The notes under the pieces were generated by a model that was given only the letters and a program-made list of their open reading frames with translations, was not told the DNA's origin and searched no databases. A DNA stretch of 64,000 bases from Tenrec ecaudatus. Its lineage: Eukaryota; Chordata; Mammalia; Afrosoricida; Tenrecidae. The DNA lies in NCBI RefSeq assembly GCF_050624435.1, contig NC_134536.1:49863258-49927257 (forward strand), read 5' to 3'. Below are positions 40,780-51,160 of the stretch, piece after piece. Position 1 is the first letter of the stretch; each line of letters starts with the position of its first letter. A program made the translations under genes and the position numbers.

Positions 40780-41560
40780 CACGCAGCCCGCCTCCGTCTC
40801 GGCGCTCTCCTCACCCCACCCGCTTCCTTTTCAACGGCGGAGCTCCGATCTGCGCTCCATCGGACTCGTCTAGATTTGAACGAAAACCTCGCAGCTAATA
40901 CCTTTAAAAAAATAAAACAAATAAACCCTCCGGAGGTTTGGGCAGCGTGGGCAGCCCAGAGAGAACCCGGCGGATGCTAAGATGGCAGGAGGCGCCCGCG
41001 CCTGCCGCTGCAAACGCCTCGCTTTTAGGGTGCGTTTCGGCATTCTCTGATGTAAATGCTTCCAACTTCTGTGTTAGACCCAGAATTTAAACGAACTACT
41101 TGCCTGTGGATCTCACCAGAACGCAGACAACCCTTTCCAGGCACAAAACCCATGGCTGCATTTCTGGTTAACCGAATGGGTTACCATTAAGACCATTACA
41201 ATTTAACATTTAAAAAATAAATCAGCATTCATTTCGCTTCCTGGCAGGCTCTCTAGCAACTCTAACTTCGAAGAAATGTCCCAGGGCTCTGCAGCGGACT
41301 GCAGGGTCGGCAGCCGGGGGCACCGAGGCTGGGCGGGCAGCCCCCTCCGAGGGGGATGTGCTCCGTTCGCCCTGTTCTCCAGGCGCTCGGGTCCTGGGAG
41401 AGGATTGGTGACGGCACCGGGACGAAACCGCCTCTCTTTTCCGGGATCCGTCTCCAGAATCGCCAACGTGGTCGGGCTGAAGCTCCCTTTCCCGGGCGGG
41501 GGGGGGGGGGGGTCTTCATCTTTCCACGGGGCTTTTGCGAACACCACGTCTACCGACAGT
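40780..41560. promoter_or_regulatory. GC- and CpG-rich block in GJA1 intron 1
   Basis: This stretch is far richer in G+C and CpG than the surrounding AT-rich intron, especially 41270-41500. It includes an AAGATGGC motif (YY1-like) near 40979 and a run of about 13 G at 41499-41511. It lies 0.7-1.4 kb downstream of exon 1. Mouse Gja1 is known to use extra promoters and 5' exons, so an alternative promoter or enhancer is possible, but no splice site or start was identified. Reading frames here look like by-products of base composition. Confidence 0.35.
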
Positions 41561-42208
41561 TTTTAAAACCTTACGAGCCCAGCTCTGAATCTTAAGCTGT
41601 TCTTAAAACCGTTTTGTTTACTGGGGACAAGCCTGGGCAGCGACCACGTGGAGCCCGGGAACCACGGAGTTCTAACAAAGCCCTCGGTGGAGAAGTTCAC
41701 TTTGCAAGACTAATGAAGACCGGATCTGGATTTCCATCCGAAAAAGCACCAAGTGCAGCCTGCTGTAGGAAGCACGCTGAGCAAATTCACACTGGCGCTG
41801 GCGAGACGTCAGACAACGTTCCAGCCCAGGCCTCCGACCCCCAAACTTTTAGGGTCCCCAAGACTATTACTAATTACAAAAAGAAAGAAAAAAAAACAGC
41901 ATTTTCCACCTGGGGACCATTACATGCCGGAATGAAGTATAATGAATATCCAGCAAACTAGTTCTTTCTTCTAATCAGAAAGACGGGGCTCTAACCTTAC
42001 CTGTGCCGTCATTAATAGAACCCCTTGAAGAGTCAGAATATACATTCAGTACAATTGATCTTTAAAACTACGACAGAAACCTTGTCAAGTTCATCCGAAT
42101 CTCGAGAGGTGTCAGAAGTCAAAGTTACCTTTTAATCCCATTGGAAACCTTTAGAAAAGTCTTACTTAGAGCATAAGAAAAGAGTAGGTAAAGTGTTGTT
42201 GAACTTAC

Positions 42209-42392
42209 TTTCTCAAGGAAGTGAAGTAGGCACCCCAGTGAGTGAACTCCTTGCAAGATGAAGAAAAATGAACGACTTAAGCCCAGGCGCTCAGACCTGT
42301 CTATTTAAAGTTTAAAAGTCGCTGCTGTTTGGTACTTTCCTCGCTTCTTCCCTCTAATGAAAGAAAAGTGCTGATATCTCGTAAAAGCTTTT
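42209..42392 (-). other. GJA1: GJA1 exon 1 (non-coding)
   Basis: Read on the minus strand, this segment matches the human GJA1 leader as I remember it: GAGGAAAGTACCAAACAGCA, then TTTAAACTTTAAATAGACAG, then AAGGAGTTCA near its end. It finishes at a GTAAGT donor. The 5' end is inferred from a TATA-like TTTTAAAA at 42415-42422; some human mRNA records start nearer the AP-1 site, which would extend the exon to about 42439. Confidence 0.88.
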
Positions 42393-42414
42393 TTCTAACT
42401 TGGAGCACCGAGCT

Positions 42415-42504
42415 TTTAAAAGTTTCAAGCCACTGACTCAACTAGAAGGAGGGGCTAAGGGGAAAAAGAGGAGGGGAGAAGAGAAAGGCGGGGAGGGCCG
42501 CCCC
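42415..42504 (-). promoter_or_regulatory. GJA1: GJA1 core promoter: TATA-like box, AP-1 site, GC boxes
   Basis: Seen on the sequence are TTTTAAAA at 42415-42422, a perfect AP-1 site (TGACTCA, 42434-42440), and GC boxes at 42487-42493 (GGCGGGG) and 42498-42504 (CCGCCCC). With transcription starting near 42392, the AP-1 site sits about 45 bases upstream. AP-1 and Sp1 control of the Cx43 promoter is established in human and rodents; use in this species is inferred from conservation. Confidence 0.8.
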
Positions 42505-42559
42505 GGAGCTGGCGACCGTGGGAGGGTGGGGAGCGGAGCCGCGCTGGAGCAGCGAGGTG

Positions 42560-43104
42560 GAGATAATGTCGCGGTGTAAATTTGCTGACTAGAATAAAGC
42601 CACATAGCATTAAATAGAGACGTGAGTGTCCTATAGGGAGTTACTCCTTAACAGACAGCCCGGGGGTGGGGAGGGGATTTTAGTCCCCGTTTCACAAAAA
42701 ATTCTAGGGAGTTTAAAAAAAAAAAGAAAAGGGATGGTGCTACCTTTTCTAACATAAAAGTAACTCCGGAGTAGCGTTGGCAACGAAGTTAGGACGTGCA
42801 GACTTGCTTCGCTTCATATTGGCCAAGGTGTGTGGGTGTGGGTGACCTGGTGGCTGATGCAATCGCTTTCCTCCCCAGGAGAGACAATTAACAAAGGAAA
42901 TGGGGAAGATGGGTCAGGGGTATTTCAAAAGCGCCTCTTTGTGGCTGCTCACCCAGCCTTTCCCTAGGACTCCTTTGACGCATGAGATGGTTTACCTTTC
43001 CCTTCAGTTTAGCAAAAGCGTCCATATGAGCCAGTTTCCAAGTTTTCGTGGAAACATTCCATTCTTCTTTAATTCTATGTTCCCATGAACTTTTCAAAGC
43101 TTCT

Positions 43105-43135
<31 letters not shown>

Positions 43136-44495
43136 AGTCAGTTTTGTTTAACCATGATATATCAATTTCTAATCGCTACCAGATCTCCATGCAGTTGAGC
43201 ATGTATTATATGATCTCGGACAAAGACAGATCAACACAGTGAAAATGAAATATTTTGCAGGGAACATGCCAGTCTGTTTCTATCAAATATAAGGAAAGGT
43301 TGGCATTTAGTGAGTTTAAACATGATCCGTCCTCCCTCCTTAGATCACCTCTATCTGTAAAACTCACCAGGAGAGCTTTCTGCTCAAGGACAGTCAAGCT
43401 GTGCATGATAACCTTTATGGGCTTCTCTGCCACTTCCCTGGTTCTTCCTTTCCAGGACTCTTCCCCGGGGTGTGTAGTGGCCAGAGCCCTGTGGTTTCAT
43501 TCTGAGACAGGGCTGCTCCTTCGAGGCCTCCTCAGTGCCAGGCAGAAGGCTGCAGAAGGACAATTGCCTATAAACAGGCTTCAGTGATGTGCCTGGCAGT
43601 GGACAGGGTAGTCTCGTGGCCATTATTCTCCGGAAACTAAGCAAACTCACCAGCCATTGTTTTCCTAACCTGTTTCTCACTGTTCCAATACTAGAGAAAG
43701 GTAGAAAGGCAATTAGCTCATTGGAGATACTCTTCATAAATACACTTTCACTGAAGTGCTTAATAAGACATCTTCTGAAAATGTTATAGTTTTGGTATGT
43801 GATTTTGTGCTTTCATTTCTGGCTGTACCTTTTCCAAAGATATGTGTCTCTGTAGGTTAAGGAAGGATTAAAAAATATTGTGGAAATAAACATTGTAATC
43901 TGATTTTCTAGTCTTTAAACTCAGCAACCTGTAAATATTGCTCTTGGTATTGTAGTTATATTGCCATTTTCTTCAAAAGTGTGTTTTTCTTTAGCATTAA
44001 CTAAAACTTATTTCATTGGATTCCTCGTATATCCATGAATACATGATTTATTGTTTTCATTATTAACAAAATTTGTGTTCTCCATAAAAAGTATATACTT
44101 AATTTAACAAGCTATTTAGTTTACTTTTGTGAAATTATCTATCAAGTACTATTATTGCTGATATTATCCATTTGATGCTTCAGGTTCTAATTCAGAATTA
44201 GTAGTGCAAAAGAAAGTTATAATTCTCTTTTTTTTCTTTTCTTTTTTTTTATAATTCTCTTTCTACGGTAGGATTTTTGAAGCAAAACTGCATGTAAATC
44301 TCTAAAAGAATACTTATATGTAAATGTAAGTAAATCTCTAAAAGAATACTGATAGGTAAATATTCTACTACTTTCTGAAACTTTTGGCCTATATGAGCAG
44401 TTAGAAATAAAAATAAGTAGTTTCTCTGTGCCAAAATACATTATTCATGGACATATCTTGAACCATTTTCTGAAGCAAAAGCAAGCAAACAAACA
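42560..44495. repeat. GJA1 upstream flank
   Basis: No gene or repeat family was recognised. It has a (TG)n run at 43108-43136 and a 22-bp word (GTAAATCTCTAAAAGAATACT) repeated about 36 bp apart at 44293-44314 and 44329-44350. Confidence 0.45.
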
Positions 44496-44499
44496 AAAA

Positions 44500-44705
44500 T
44501 GCATTGTCATCAAGTCTATTCTGACTCACAGTGAACCCATAGGGCAAGGCAGAGCTGCCCCCTTGAGTTTCCAAGGGTGCAAGTCATTACTGGAGCAAAA
44601 TGTCTCATCTTTCTCCCACAAGGCAGCTTGCTGGTGGTGGGTTTGAACGGTAGACCTTCCGATAACAGCCCTGTGTATAACCCATTATTCCACCCAGGGC
44701 TCCTT
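44500..44705 (-). repeat. AfroSINE, inverted
   Basis: TGTCATCAAGTCTATTCTGA, GCTTGCTGGTGGTGGGTTTG and CACCCAGGGCTCCTT form the complement of a full AfroSINE. Confidence 0.82.
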
Positions 44706-45172
44706 CTAAGCAAAAGGATTAGTTATCCCATAAATCACCAAATTCACTTGCTTTCTTAATAGAATGTACCGTGTCTTCCATTTCTAACATGATTATAATT
44801 CATAGAAGATGAAGACTTCCTTTGTGGCCTTCTCTTCCTAATGGCACCAGAATGTGGCCCCATGAGCAATGGTGCTCCAGGGGAGCAGGGCTGTGTGACC
44901 TTCTCCCCTGCTGGCACAGTGGTGACACAGCTTTCTCTCATGGACACCTAGCAGCGTCTCCAAATGACTAATAGGAACGCCTCTTATACTGCATACTCCA
45001 CCAGTGCAGGCGACTTAACATGTCAACAAAAAATATTATTTTTAAAGTATCCCATTTACCTGAGAGTAAAAGCTTGTTTCTGTTTGAAAGTCATGCTGTG
45101 GCAAAGGCTTTTTAAATCCCCTATTTTTTTTTCTCAGTCTCAAAAATACCAATGCTAGTTTGTGGGTAGAAT

Positions 45173-45303
45173 CACCGATTTCTCAATAACTGTCCCCTGG
45201 GAGTTTCGAGACTGTAACTGATTACAGGAGTAGAAAGCCTCATCTTTCTCCAGTGGAGCTGGTTGAGAGATTCCAACAGCTCACCATGTGGTTAGCAGCC
45301 CAA
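45173..45303 (-). repeat. AfroSINE part, inverted
   Basis: TGTCCCCTGGGAGTTTCGAG, GAGTAGAAAGCCTCATCTTT and ACCATGTGGTTAGCAGCCCA are the complement of a SINE 5' part. It abuts a plus-strand copy at 45306. Confidence 0.75.
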
Positions 45304-45305
45304 CA

Positions 45306-45515
45306 TGGAGCCTGGATGGTATGATACCTATGAATTGGGCTGCAATTCAAAAGGTCAGCAGTTCAAAACCTCCAGCCTCTCCAGGGGAGAAAGCGGGTGC
45401 TTTTCTGCTCTCCTAAAGAGTTAGCATCTTGGAAACGCACAGAGGCCTTCAGTTCTGTCCCTCCCTGTCGCAGAGTCATTCTGAGTCAGCATCAACTCAA
45501 TGGCAGTGCTTAACG
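45306..45515 (+). repeat. AfroSINE
   Basis: GGAGCCTGGATGGTATGATA, AAAAGGTCAGCAGTTCAAAA and CTGAGTCAGCATCAACTCAA give a near-complete copy. Confidence 0.8.
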
Positions 45516-45597
45516 CCAGTCCCACATACATTTGAATGGGCTCTTTTTACTTCAATGGAGAACATCAACATTGAAGTATCCTGAATGGCTGCAGGTG

Positions 45598-45785
45598 AGG
45601 GGAGTCCCTGTGTGGTGCAAGTGGTTGGCTCTCTTGGCTGATAATGAAAAGATTGAACAGTGTGAGTTCAACTCAGGATTGAATTGGCATCTACTTCGGA
45701 AAAACCAGCCACGGGAAAACGCAATGGAGCACAATTGTATTCTAACAAGCATCAGAACTGATTTCCCCGCAGCTGGTTGGGTCGA
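45598..45785 (+). repeat. AfroSINE, second subfamily
   Basis: The head GGGGAGTCCCTGTGTGGTGC is AfroSINE-like, but the middle (CTACTTCGGAAAAACCAGCC, GGAGCACAATTGTATTCTAA) differs from the common type and recurs at 48628-48830. Confidence 0.6.
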
Positions 45786-45885
45786 TTAGGGAGTAGTGAA
45801 GGGGGTGTGTAGTGGTAGAAGTCTGACTTATAGGAACCTGAGGTCTGGTGCTGTTGCTGTTCATTGTATTTGGGTGGAATAGAAT

Positions 45886-46098
45886 CCAGGGCGCCCTCGT
45901 GTCTTAGTGGGGTATGACTGGACTGGTCACCGCAGCTCAGCAGTTCAGAAACCAAATACTTGTTCTGACGGAGAGAGATGAGGCTTTCTGCTTCGATGCA
46001 GACTTATCTACACCTCTGAAACCACAACGTGTAGTTCTACTCTGCCCTATTGGGTTGCTATGCACTGGAATCCACTTGATGCCAGTGAAAATGGAGCT

Positions 46099-46154
<56 letters not shown>
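45886..46154 (+). repeat. AfroSINE ending in (CTTT)n
   Basis: TCAGCAGTTCAGAAACCAAA, GTAGTTCTACTCTGCCCTAT and CACTTGATGCCAGTGAAAAT mark the SINE. A clean (CTTT)n microsatellite follows at 46099-46154. Confidence 0.75.
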
Positions 46155-46155
<1 letters not shown>

Positions 46156-47269
46156 ATAGTAAGGGCTACTACAAGTAGAAAAGGAAACAAAGGCAGGAGT
46201 AGTAGAATGAATAGAAATTGATGGCTGAGACCGGGATAGGAAGGACAGGAGAGTGCAGGCTGTGGAAATTGAACTGATTTTGGAGATTTGCTCAGAAAGC
46301 TTGTAATGTCACAAAAGAATGAAAGAAGAACTAGTGTGAAGAGATAAATATCATTCATTTTGACACAGAGGACTGACACATCTCTAGATAAAGCTCCCTA
46401 ACATGTGGGAATTTGGTGAGTCATTAACTTTGAAAACAGGACCATATTCCTGTTTTGAGACTGTAAGCCATAAAGACAAAGATGTTTTGAAAGAGAAAAC
46501 AGGGGCATTAGAAAACTCCCATTTGAAGACTTTACAAATCCGTAATCTCTTCAGGGAAATATAAAGGAAATTCTAGAAGAAAAATAAGTTTTATCTAAGA
46601 CAGGGTGGGTCTAGGATGGTTTTGTAATGGAAAGAGCCTTGTCATGCGGATTTCTTTGCATTAGCACAATAATAGTGAATTTCCTATTTATGCACCAAAA
46701 TTCCATTTTATCTAATATCGACTGGGCACCTAGAGAGGCGGAACAATTAAGTTGAGCTCAATAGTATGAAAATCTAGAAATACTTTCCTCAAATTGGTAG
46801 TCAGCCAGAAAATGCCTTCACTTGATCGTGTATTAATGGACCATATTTCCTTCATTACCAGCTTGTGTTGAAGTGATTTTTTTCAATAGATGTACTTCTC
46901 AGGTCTGATCATTTGCTTCCTAACTGCCCAGTATTCACTCCTCTGAAATCTACTTCCTTCTAAGTTAACATCCTGTCATCCTTGAGAGAGAGTTCAGAAT
47001 CTAAAGCTCTCCTCTACCTGGGTAGAAGTTGAACTTCTTTCTTCTTCTTCTTTTTTTTAAAAATCATTTTAAAAGTGGATCTTGTTCTGAGGTTGTAGAA
47101 AAAGAATTCACCAAGAGAGGGAAACATTTTTGGTTATTGCTTTGTTTTGTTTCATGGAAGAATCCCAGGCAGTAGATAAATATGTCTTTGGCTCCACCTT
47201 CTGTACGAAGTGAAAATGACCACCGTGAAAAGTACCTGGTAAATTATTTAGGATTACCTCCCTGTTGAC
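46155..47269. other. Intergenic stretch, nothing recognised
   Basis: No gene or repeat family was recognised. Confidence 0.35.
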
Positions 47270-47271
47270 GG

Positions 47272-47445
47272 GGAGACTTGGGGTTGTGCTGCCACCTGCA
47301 AGGTCAGCGTTTCGAAACCACCAGCCGCTCTTCGGGACAAAGATGGGGCTTTCTACTCCGGTAAAAAGATATCGTCTTTGAAACTCACAGGGACATTTCC
47401 ACCCTGCCCTATTTAGCACTGACTAAATAGCAGAGACTGAATGGC
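47272..47445 (+). repeat. AfroSINE
   Basis: CAAGGTCAGCGTTTCGAAAC, CAAAGATGGGGCTTTCTACT and ACCCTGCCCTATTTAGCACT follow the SINE in order. Confidence 0.75.
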
Positions 47446-47796
47446 TTTTCTCTTTGTTTGCTCCATTTCACCTTTTTAATGAAGCTTAGTAATTTTTATG
47501 ATCATTTTTGAACATTTTCCTATATCCACTCAGTAATATTTATTATGTGTTAGACACTGGTGAAGATTTTTAAATGATGGCTTGGTTTGGGCTTTTGGCT
47601 TAGAAAAGAAAAAACAGTATCATGGTTACATTTCATTGAGCCTTAAACTGAACTTAAAAAAAAAAGATAAAAAGAAAAACCAAGAAATAGCAATAGAAAA
47701 AAGATTATGCTACGAACAAGTCCTAGTTTCTAGGATTACAAGGGTGAGGGTGGGACTGGGGGTGCTATTGTTAAGCATTTAGAGAGTCTATGTAAA

Positions 47797-47985
47797 AACC
47801 TCCCTGCTATGGAGTCAATTTTGACTCATAGGCAGTCCTCTAGTGCAGGTGAGAACTGCCCCTGAGGGCTCCGTGAGTGGAACTCTTTGTGGGATTAGAA
47901 AGCCTCATCTTTTTACCATGAGATGCTGGTTGTTTCAACCGCCAACCTTGCTGCTAGCAGCCTAATGCACATCCTACCGGTGGTG
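47797..47985 (-). repeat. AfroSINE, inverted
   Basis: TGCTATGGAGTCAATTTTGA, TTAGAAAGCCTCATCTTTTT and CCGCCAACCTTGCTGCTAGC give an inverted copy. Confidence 0.75.
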
Positions 47986-48002
47986 CAGAAACTGCTTAGT
48001 AC

Positions 48003-48190
48003 TGTGGTTATTAGGCGCTGATGAGTTTGCTCTGATTCATAGTGACCCACGTACAAAAGAAGCACGCATTGTCAGCTCATACTCGGTTCTCACGATCACT
48101 GTGATGTGTGAGTTCATTGCTGCAGCAGTGCGTTTCTCCAAGGAAAAGTCCCATCCCGATAGCACATCCAGCATGCGTGAGATGAACTCT
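48003..48190 (-). mobile_element. RTE/BovB-type LINE 3' end, inverted
   Basis: TGATTCATAGTGACCCACGT, TTCTCACGATCACTGTGATG and GAGTTCATTGCTGCAGCAGT parallel the complement of the RTE 3' end. Confidence 0.55.
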
Positions 48191-48221
48191 TTCCATCTTC
48201 ACTTCTATCATTATTGTTATT

Positions 48222-48612
48222 TAAGGGGCTCTAGTGATGGTTCAGTGGTAGCATTCGCACTTTCCTCATGAGAAAGCTAATGAAAAGGTTGTCAGTTCAA
48301 ACTCACAAGCCACTCCTTGGGAGAGAGATGAGGCCGTGTACTTCAGAAAACTTGAGAGCAGTGGTTCTTAACCTTCCTAATGCTGCGACCCTTTCATACA
48401 GTTCTGCATGTGATGGTGAGCCCCTCCCCCAACCATAAAATTATTTTCCTTGCTACTTCATCACTGTCATTTTGCTACTGTTATGAATCGGGTGACCCCT
48501 GTGAAAGGGTCATTCGATCCCCTCCAAAGGGGTGGTGACCCACAGGTTGAGAACAGCTGCTCTATAGAGTAAGTTTGACTCTGCCCTGAGTTGGAATCAA
48601 AAGGATGATAGT
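48222..48612 (+). repeat. AfroSINE split by a SPIN element
   Basis: The SINE head (48222-48358: GGGGCTCTAGTGATGGTTCA, AAAGGTTGTCAGTTCAAACT) and tail (48560-48612: CTGCCCTGAGTTGGAATCAA) are separated by the hAT element at 48359-48559. Confidence 0.7.
48359..48559 (-). mobile_element. SPIN-family hAT non-autonomous element
   Basis: The ends are CAGTGGTTCTTAACC and GGTTGAGAACAGCTG. Inside are TAATGCTGCGACCCTTTCAT, CAACCATAAAATTATTTTCC and GTGACCCCTGTGAAAGGGTC. This is the wording of SPIN short elements (URR1 in mouse). The flanking 8-mers CTTGAGAG and CTCTATAG are an imperfect duplication of the preferred NTCTAGAN-like target. No transposase is present. Confidence 0.85.
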
Positions 48613-48627
48613 GGGTAAAATATGAGA

Positions 48628-48830
48628 CAGCCAGGTTTGTTCTTGGACAATGTCCATCAGTGGCAGAGATGTGTGTGCTATGATGTGAAACATGTTCCAA
48701 TGGAGCTTCTAGATTGTCAGACTAAGAGGAAAGGCCTGGTGATCTACTTCCAAAAACCCACCAGGGAAAACCCGATGTGTCACAATAGTGCAGCTGACAA
48801 TCGGGCATTGGGACACGGTGACTGGACAGC
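48628..48830 (+). repeat. AfroSINE, second subfamily
   Basis: GGAAAGGCCTGGTGATCTAC, CAAAAACCCACCAGGGAAAA and GTCACAATAGTGCAGCTGAC match the 45598-45785 type better than the common type. Confidence 0.55.
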
Positions 48831-49749
48831 ATTTCTCCCCGTGCACGCGGAGTCACCAGGACTCGGGACCCTCCGTGCTGCATCAGGACAATGTCTTTTA
48901 AAAGAAAAGATTTTAACAGAAGCAAAGCTGCAAAGCTGAAAGTTTTGCATCTGAAACCCTTGATTTTGTCTATAAACCAGTTCTAGGATTGCAGAGAAGC
49001 TGTTCATTTGAATAATAAGGCATTTGCATTGATTGACAGTCTAAATACATTTTGGTTGTGCTGAGAATCTATGTTGGATGAAAATCATCTAACAAATAAA
49101 AAATACATTAATATTTTTATTTTAAGACAAATAGCATGGACACTACTTAATTGACAATATAACAGCAAAGTAATGATCTCTTCTGCATTGTACTTGGCGC
49201 AGTGGTAAACTGGAGAACAGAAAGGGCAATTTATAAGGGGATGTGTTTCCTTATGTTCAAAATTGTCCAAGAATGTGGACAAATGTTTACTGACAATCAC
49301 TAATGCATGAGAAAAATATTTGTGTGCTTGTTTAATTGATGCCAAAAGAAAGAGGAAGGCTTAGCGTTGCTTCAGAAACCAACCGAGATAAAAATTCCTC
49401 AATGAAATATTTACATGCTTTGTTATAGCACCACTTCCCAAAGCTGTTAAAATGCCTTTCTGGTGTATGTCTGAGCCTGTGTGGGTGCAGAGAAACGAGG
49501 CACCTGTGGCCAGCTCTATATCCTCCAGGACCTTGATGGACACCATTCACTGCAGGGCCGTTTTTATTCAAGATAACATGATCTGAGTGAAACCATGTGT
49601 CATAAGAACTGTAAATCCTGTGTCTTAAGAAGATTACATCCTGCAAAGCTTTAAGAATGATAAATTATTTAAGAAAAAAAGACTTTTAAAGGGATCTCTG
49701 ATTTGCTTATTAATTAGTTTTTAGTTATTGCAAATGGAAAGTATTTTAG
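48831..49749. other. Intergenic stretch, nothing recognised
   Basis: No gene or repeat family was recognised. Confidence 0.35.
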
Positions 49750-49908
49750 TGTCAGGGTATTATTGATACAGAAGGAAGGTCCAAAACTGTTAGAGCAGAC
49801 TTGATCTGTTTGAAAGGGTCAGGTATTGTAAGTGTGCTTTTGGGTCCAAACAAGACCCAATCTCCAATATAATTTAAGGAGAACTTTATTGTCTTAAAAG
49901 AAACAGAC
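49750..49908 (-). mobile_element. LTR-like fossil (R/U5 end), class uncertain
   Basis: On the minus strand an AATAAAG (plus CTTTATT, 49884-49890) is followed by TTGGAGATTGGGTCTTGTTT and a possible CA end at 49750. This is the usual layout of a retroviral polyadenylation region and U5. The upstream part may continue right of the L1 insert at 49909-50008, but I could not define it. Confidence 0.4.
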
Positions 49909-50008
49909 TTAGGGCAAAGAATGTACAGATGTGTTCTATACAATTGATGTATATATATGTATGGATTGTGATAAGAGTTGTATGAGCCCCTAATAAAATG
50001 TTTTAAAA
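49909..50008 (+). mobile_element. 100-bp L1 insertion
   Basis: GGGCAAAGAATGTACAGATG to CCCCTAATAAAATGTTTTAA plus an A-run is the last 100 bases of the young L1. AAAAGAAACAGAC (49896-49908) and AAAAGAGACAGAC (50009-50021) flank it as a 13-bp target duplication with one difference. Confidence 0.88.
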
Positions 50009-50021
50009 AAAAGAGACAGAC

Positions 50022-50612
50022 AGACAACACAAAAACACAGATACATCACGCAGATGAGGGAGACCATTAGCTCATGGTCATAATGGCGTACAAGGTTTCA
50101 CAATCAGGACACTAGTCAAATGAGGTACAAAACAAAAGGAACTTTCATGACTGGTGACAGATCAACACATCATAGTTACAGGTGGGACAACAGAAGTGGG
50201 AATAGGACTATGATTGGCACATAGACGAGTATATTCTGTTAGATAGAAGAGCTTCTAAGATTGGCCCAGATGCTTCCAACAGAGGCAATAGGGTCTTGAC
50301 TTCATGCTCCATTTGTGAATAACTCGACTGCTCTGTTAATGTTTCTCCGTAAACCTCCAAGTTGTGAACTGTCCCTTTGTGTGTAAACCTGGCATATGTT
50401 GCAGGTGTTGTGGGTACAAATCAATGACAGCCACCACAATGTCTTTATTGGCTACAAGGAAACTAAAAATGTCTCTCTAAACTGCAGCCCTGAATGAAAT
50501 TACCACTGAGCTTATAAAGACAAAAAAACTCAAAATTATCTGGCTCATTTGTTAGGGACATAAGCAAACAAAATGACAGAAGCAGAAAGCACTATTTGTG
50601 GGTCCAATGAGA
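50022..50612. other. Unassigned, possibly LTR-related
   Basis: No gene was found. It lies between two LTR-like segments and may belong to one of them, but no diagnostic motif was seen. Confidence 0.3.
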
Positions 50613-50660
50613 CTTCAAAAAAGGGCAATATTAAAGAATAGCAAGATTAATTATATTATT

Positions 50661-51124
50661 CAGATTACAACATCAAAAAAGGTCCCATCCTGCGGGAACT
50701 TCAATGTGGATCCTGGAGGAGAGAGTGGGAATTGGGGGGTACAAGAGGCACAGAGAATGGAGACAAGACAGTATCATGATCAAGTCTCATTTATTGAGTG
50801 GAAAGTTACAGCTTATATAGGCCAGGGAAAGGGAAACAAGCCACAGGTGTTTCCCCGAGAACAATAGTGGGGGAAGCAAGATGCAGGCGCTTATATATAA
50901 TCATAACACACATGTTTACCCAAGGTTGCAAGCAGAGTTCATTCCAGGAATAGTGACCGCAGAACAGAATCCTGCAGACAGATAGAGACTTCCTTATCTA
51001 TGTCTGGCAAGATAAGGATGTCAAGCAGAGCTGCAGTGCTCTGTCACGTAGGCTGGGGTGGAAGGATACCCAGAACTCAGACTAATAAATTCCAAGTAAT
51101 GGCCGGGCCTCATGGCTCCGGACA
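50661..51124 (-). mobile_element. Solo LTR fossil, ERV2/ERVK-like
   Basis: On the minus strand it starts TGTCCGGAGCCATGAGGCCC, has a TATA box in GGCCTATATAAGCTG (about 50812-50826), then AATAAATGAGACTTGA (about 50786-50801) and a U5-like tail with CCCGCAGGATGGGACC. This spacing is typical of class II LTRs. The left edge is approximate. No viral genes are attached; it is broken and inactive. Confidence 0.6.
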
Positions 51125-51160
51125 AAAAAAGAACGATATTGAAGAATAGCAAGATTAATT

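Noticed and set aside
41203-41595. Several overlapping frames in the GC-rich intron block
   Set aside because: Frames on both strands overlap and are proline/glycine/arginine-rich from base composition; no family match.
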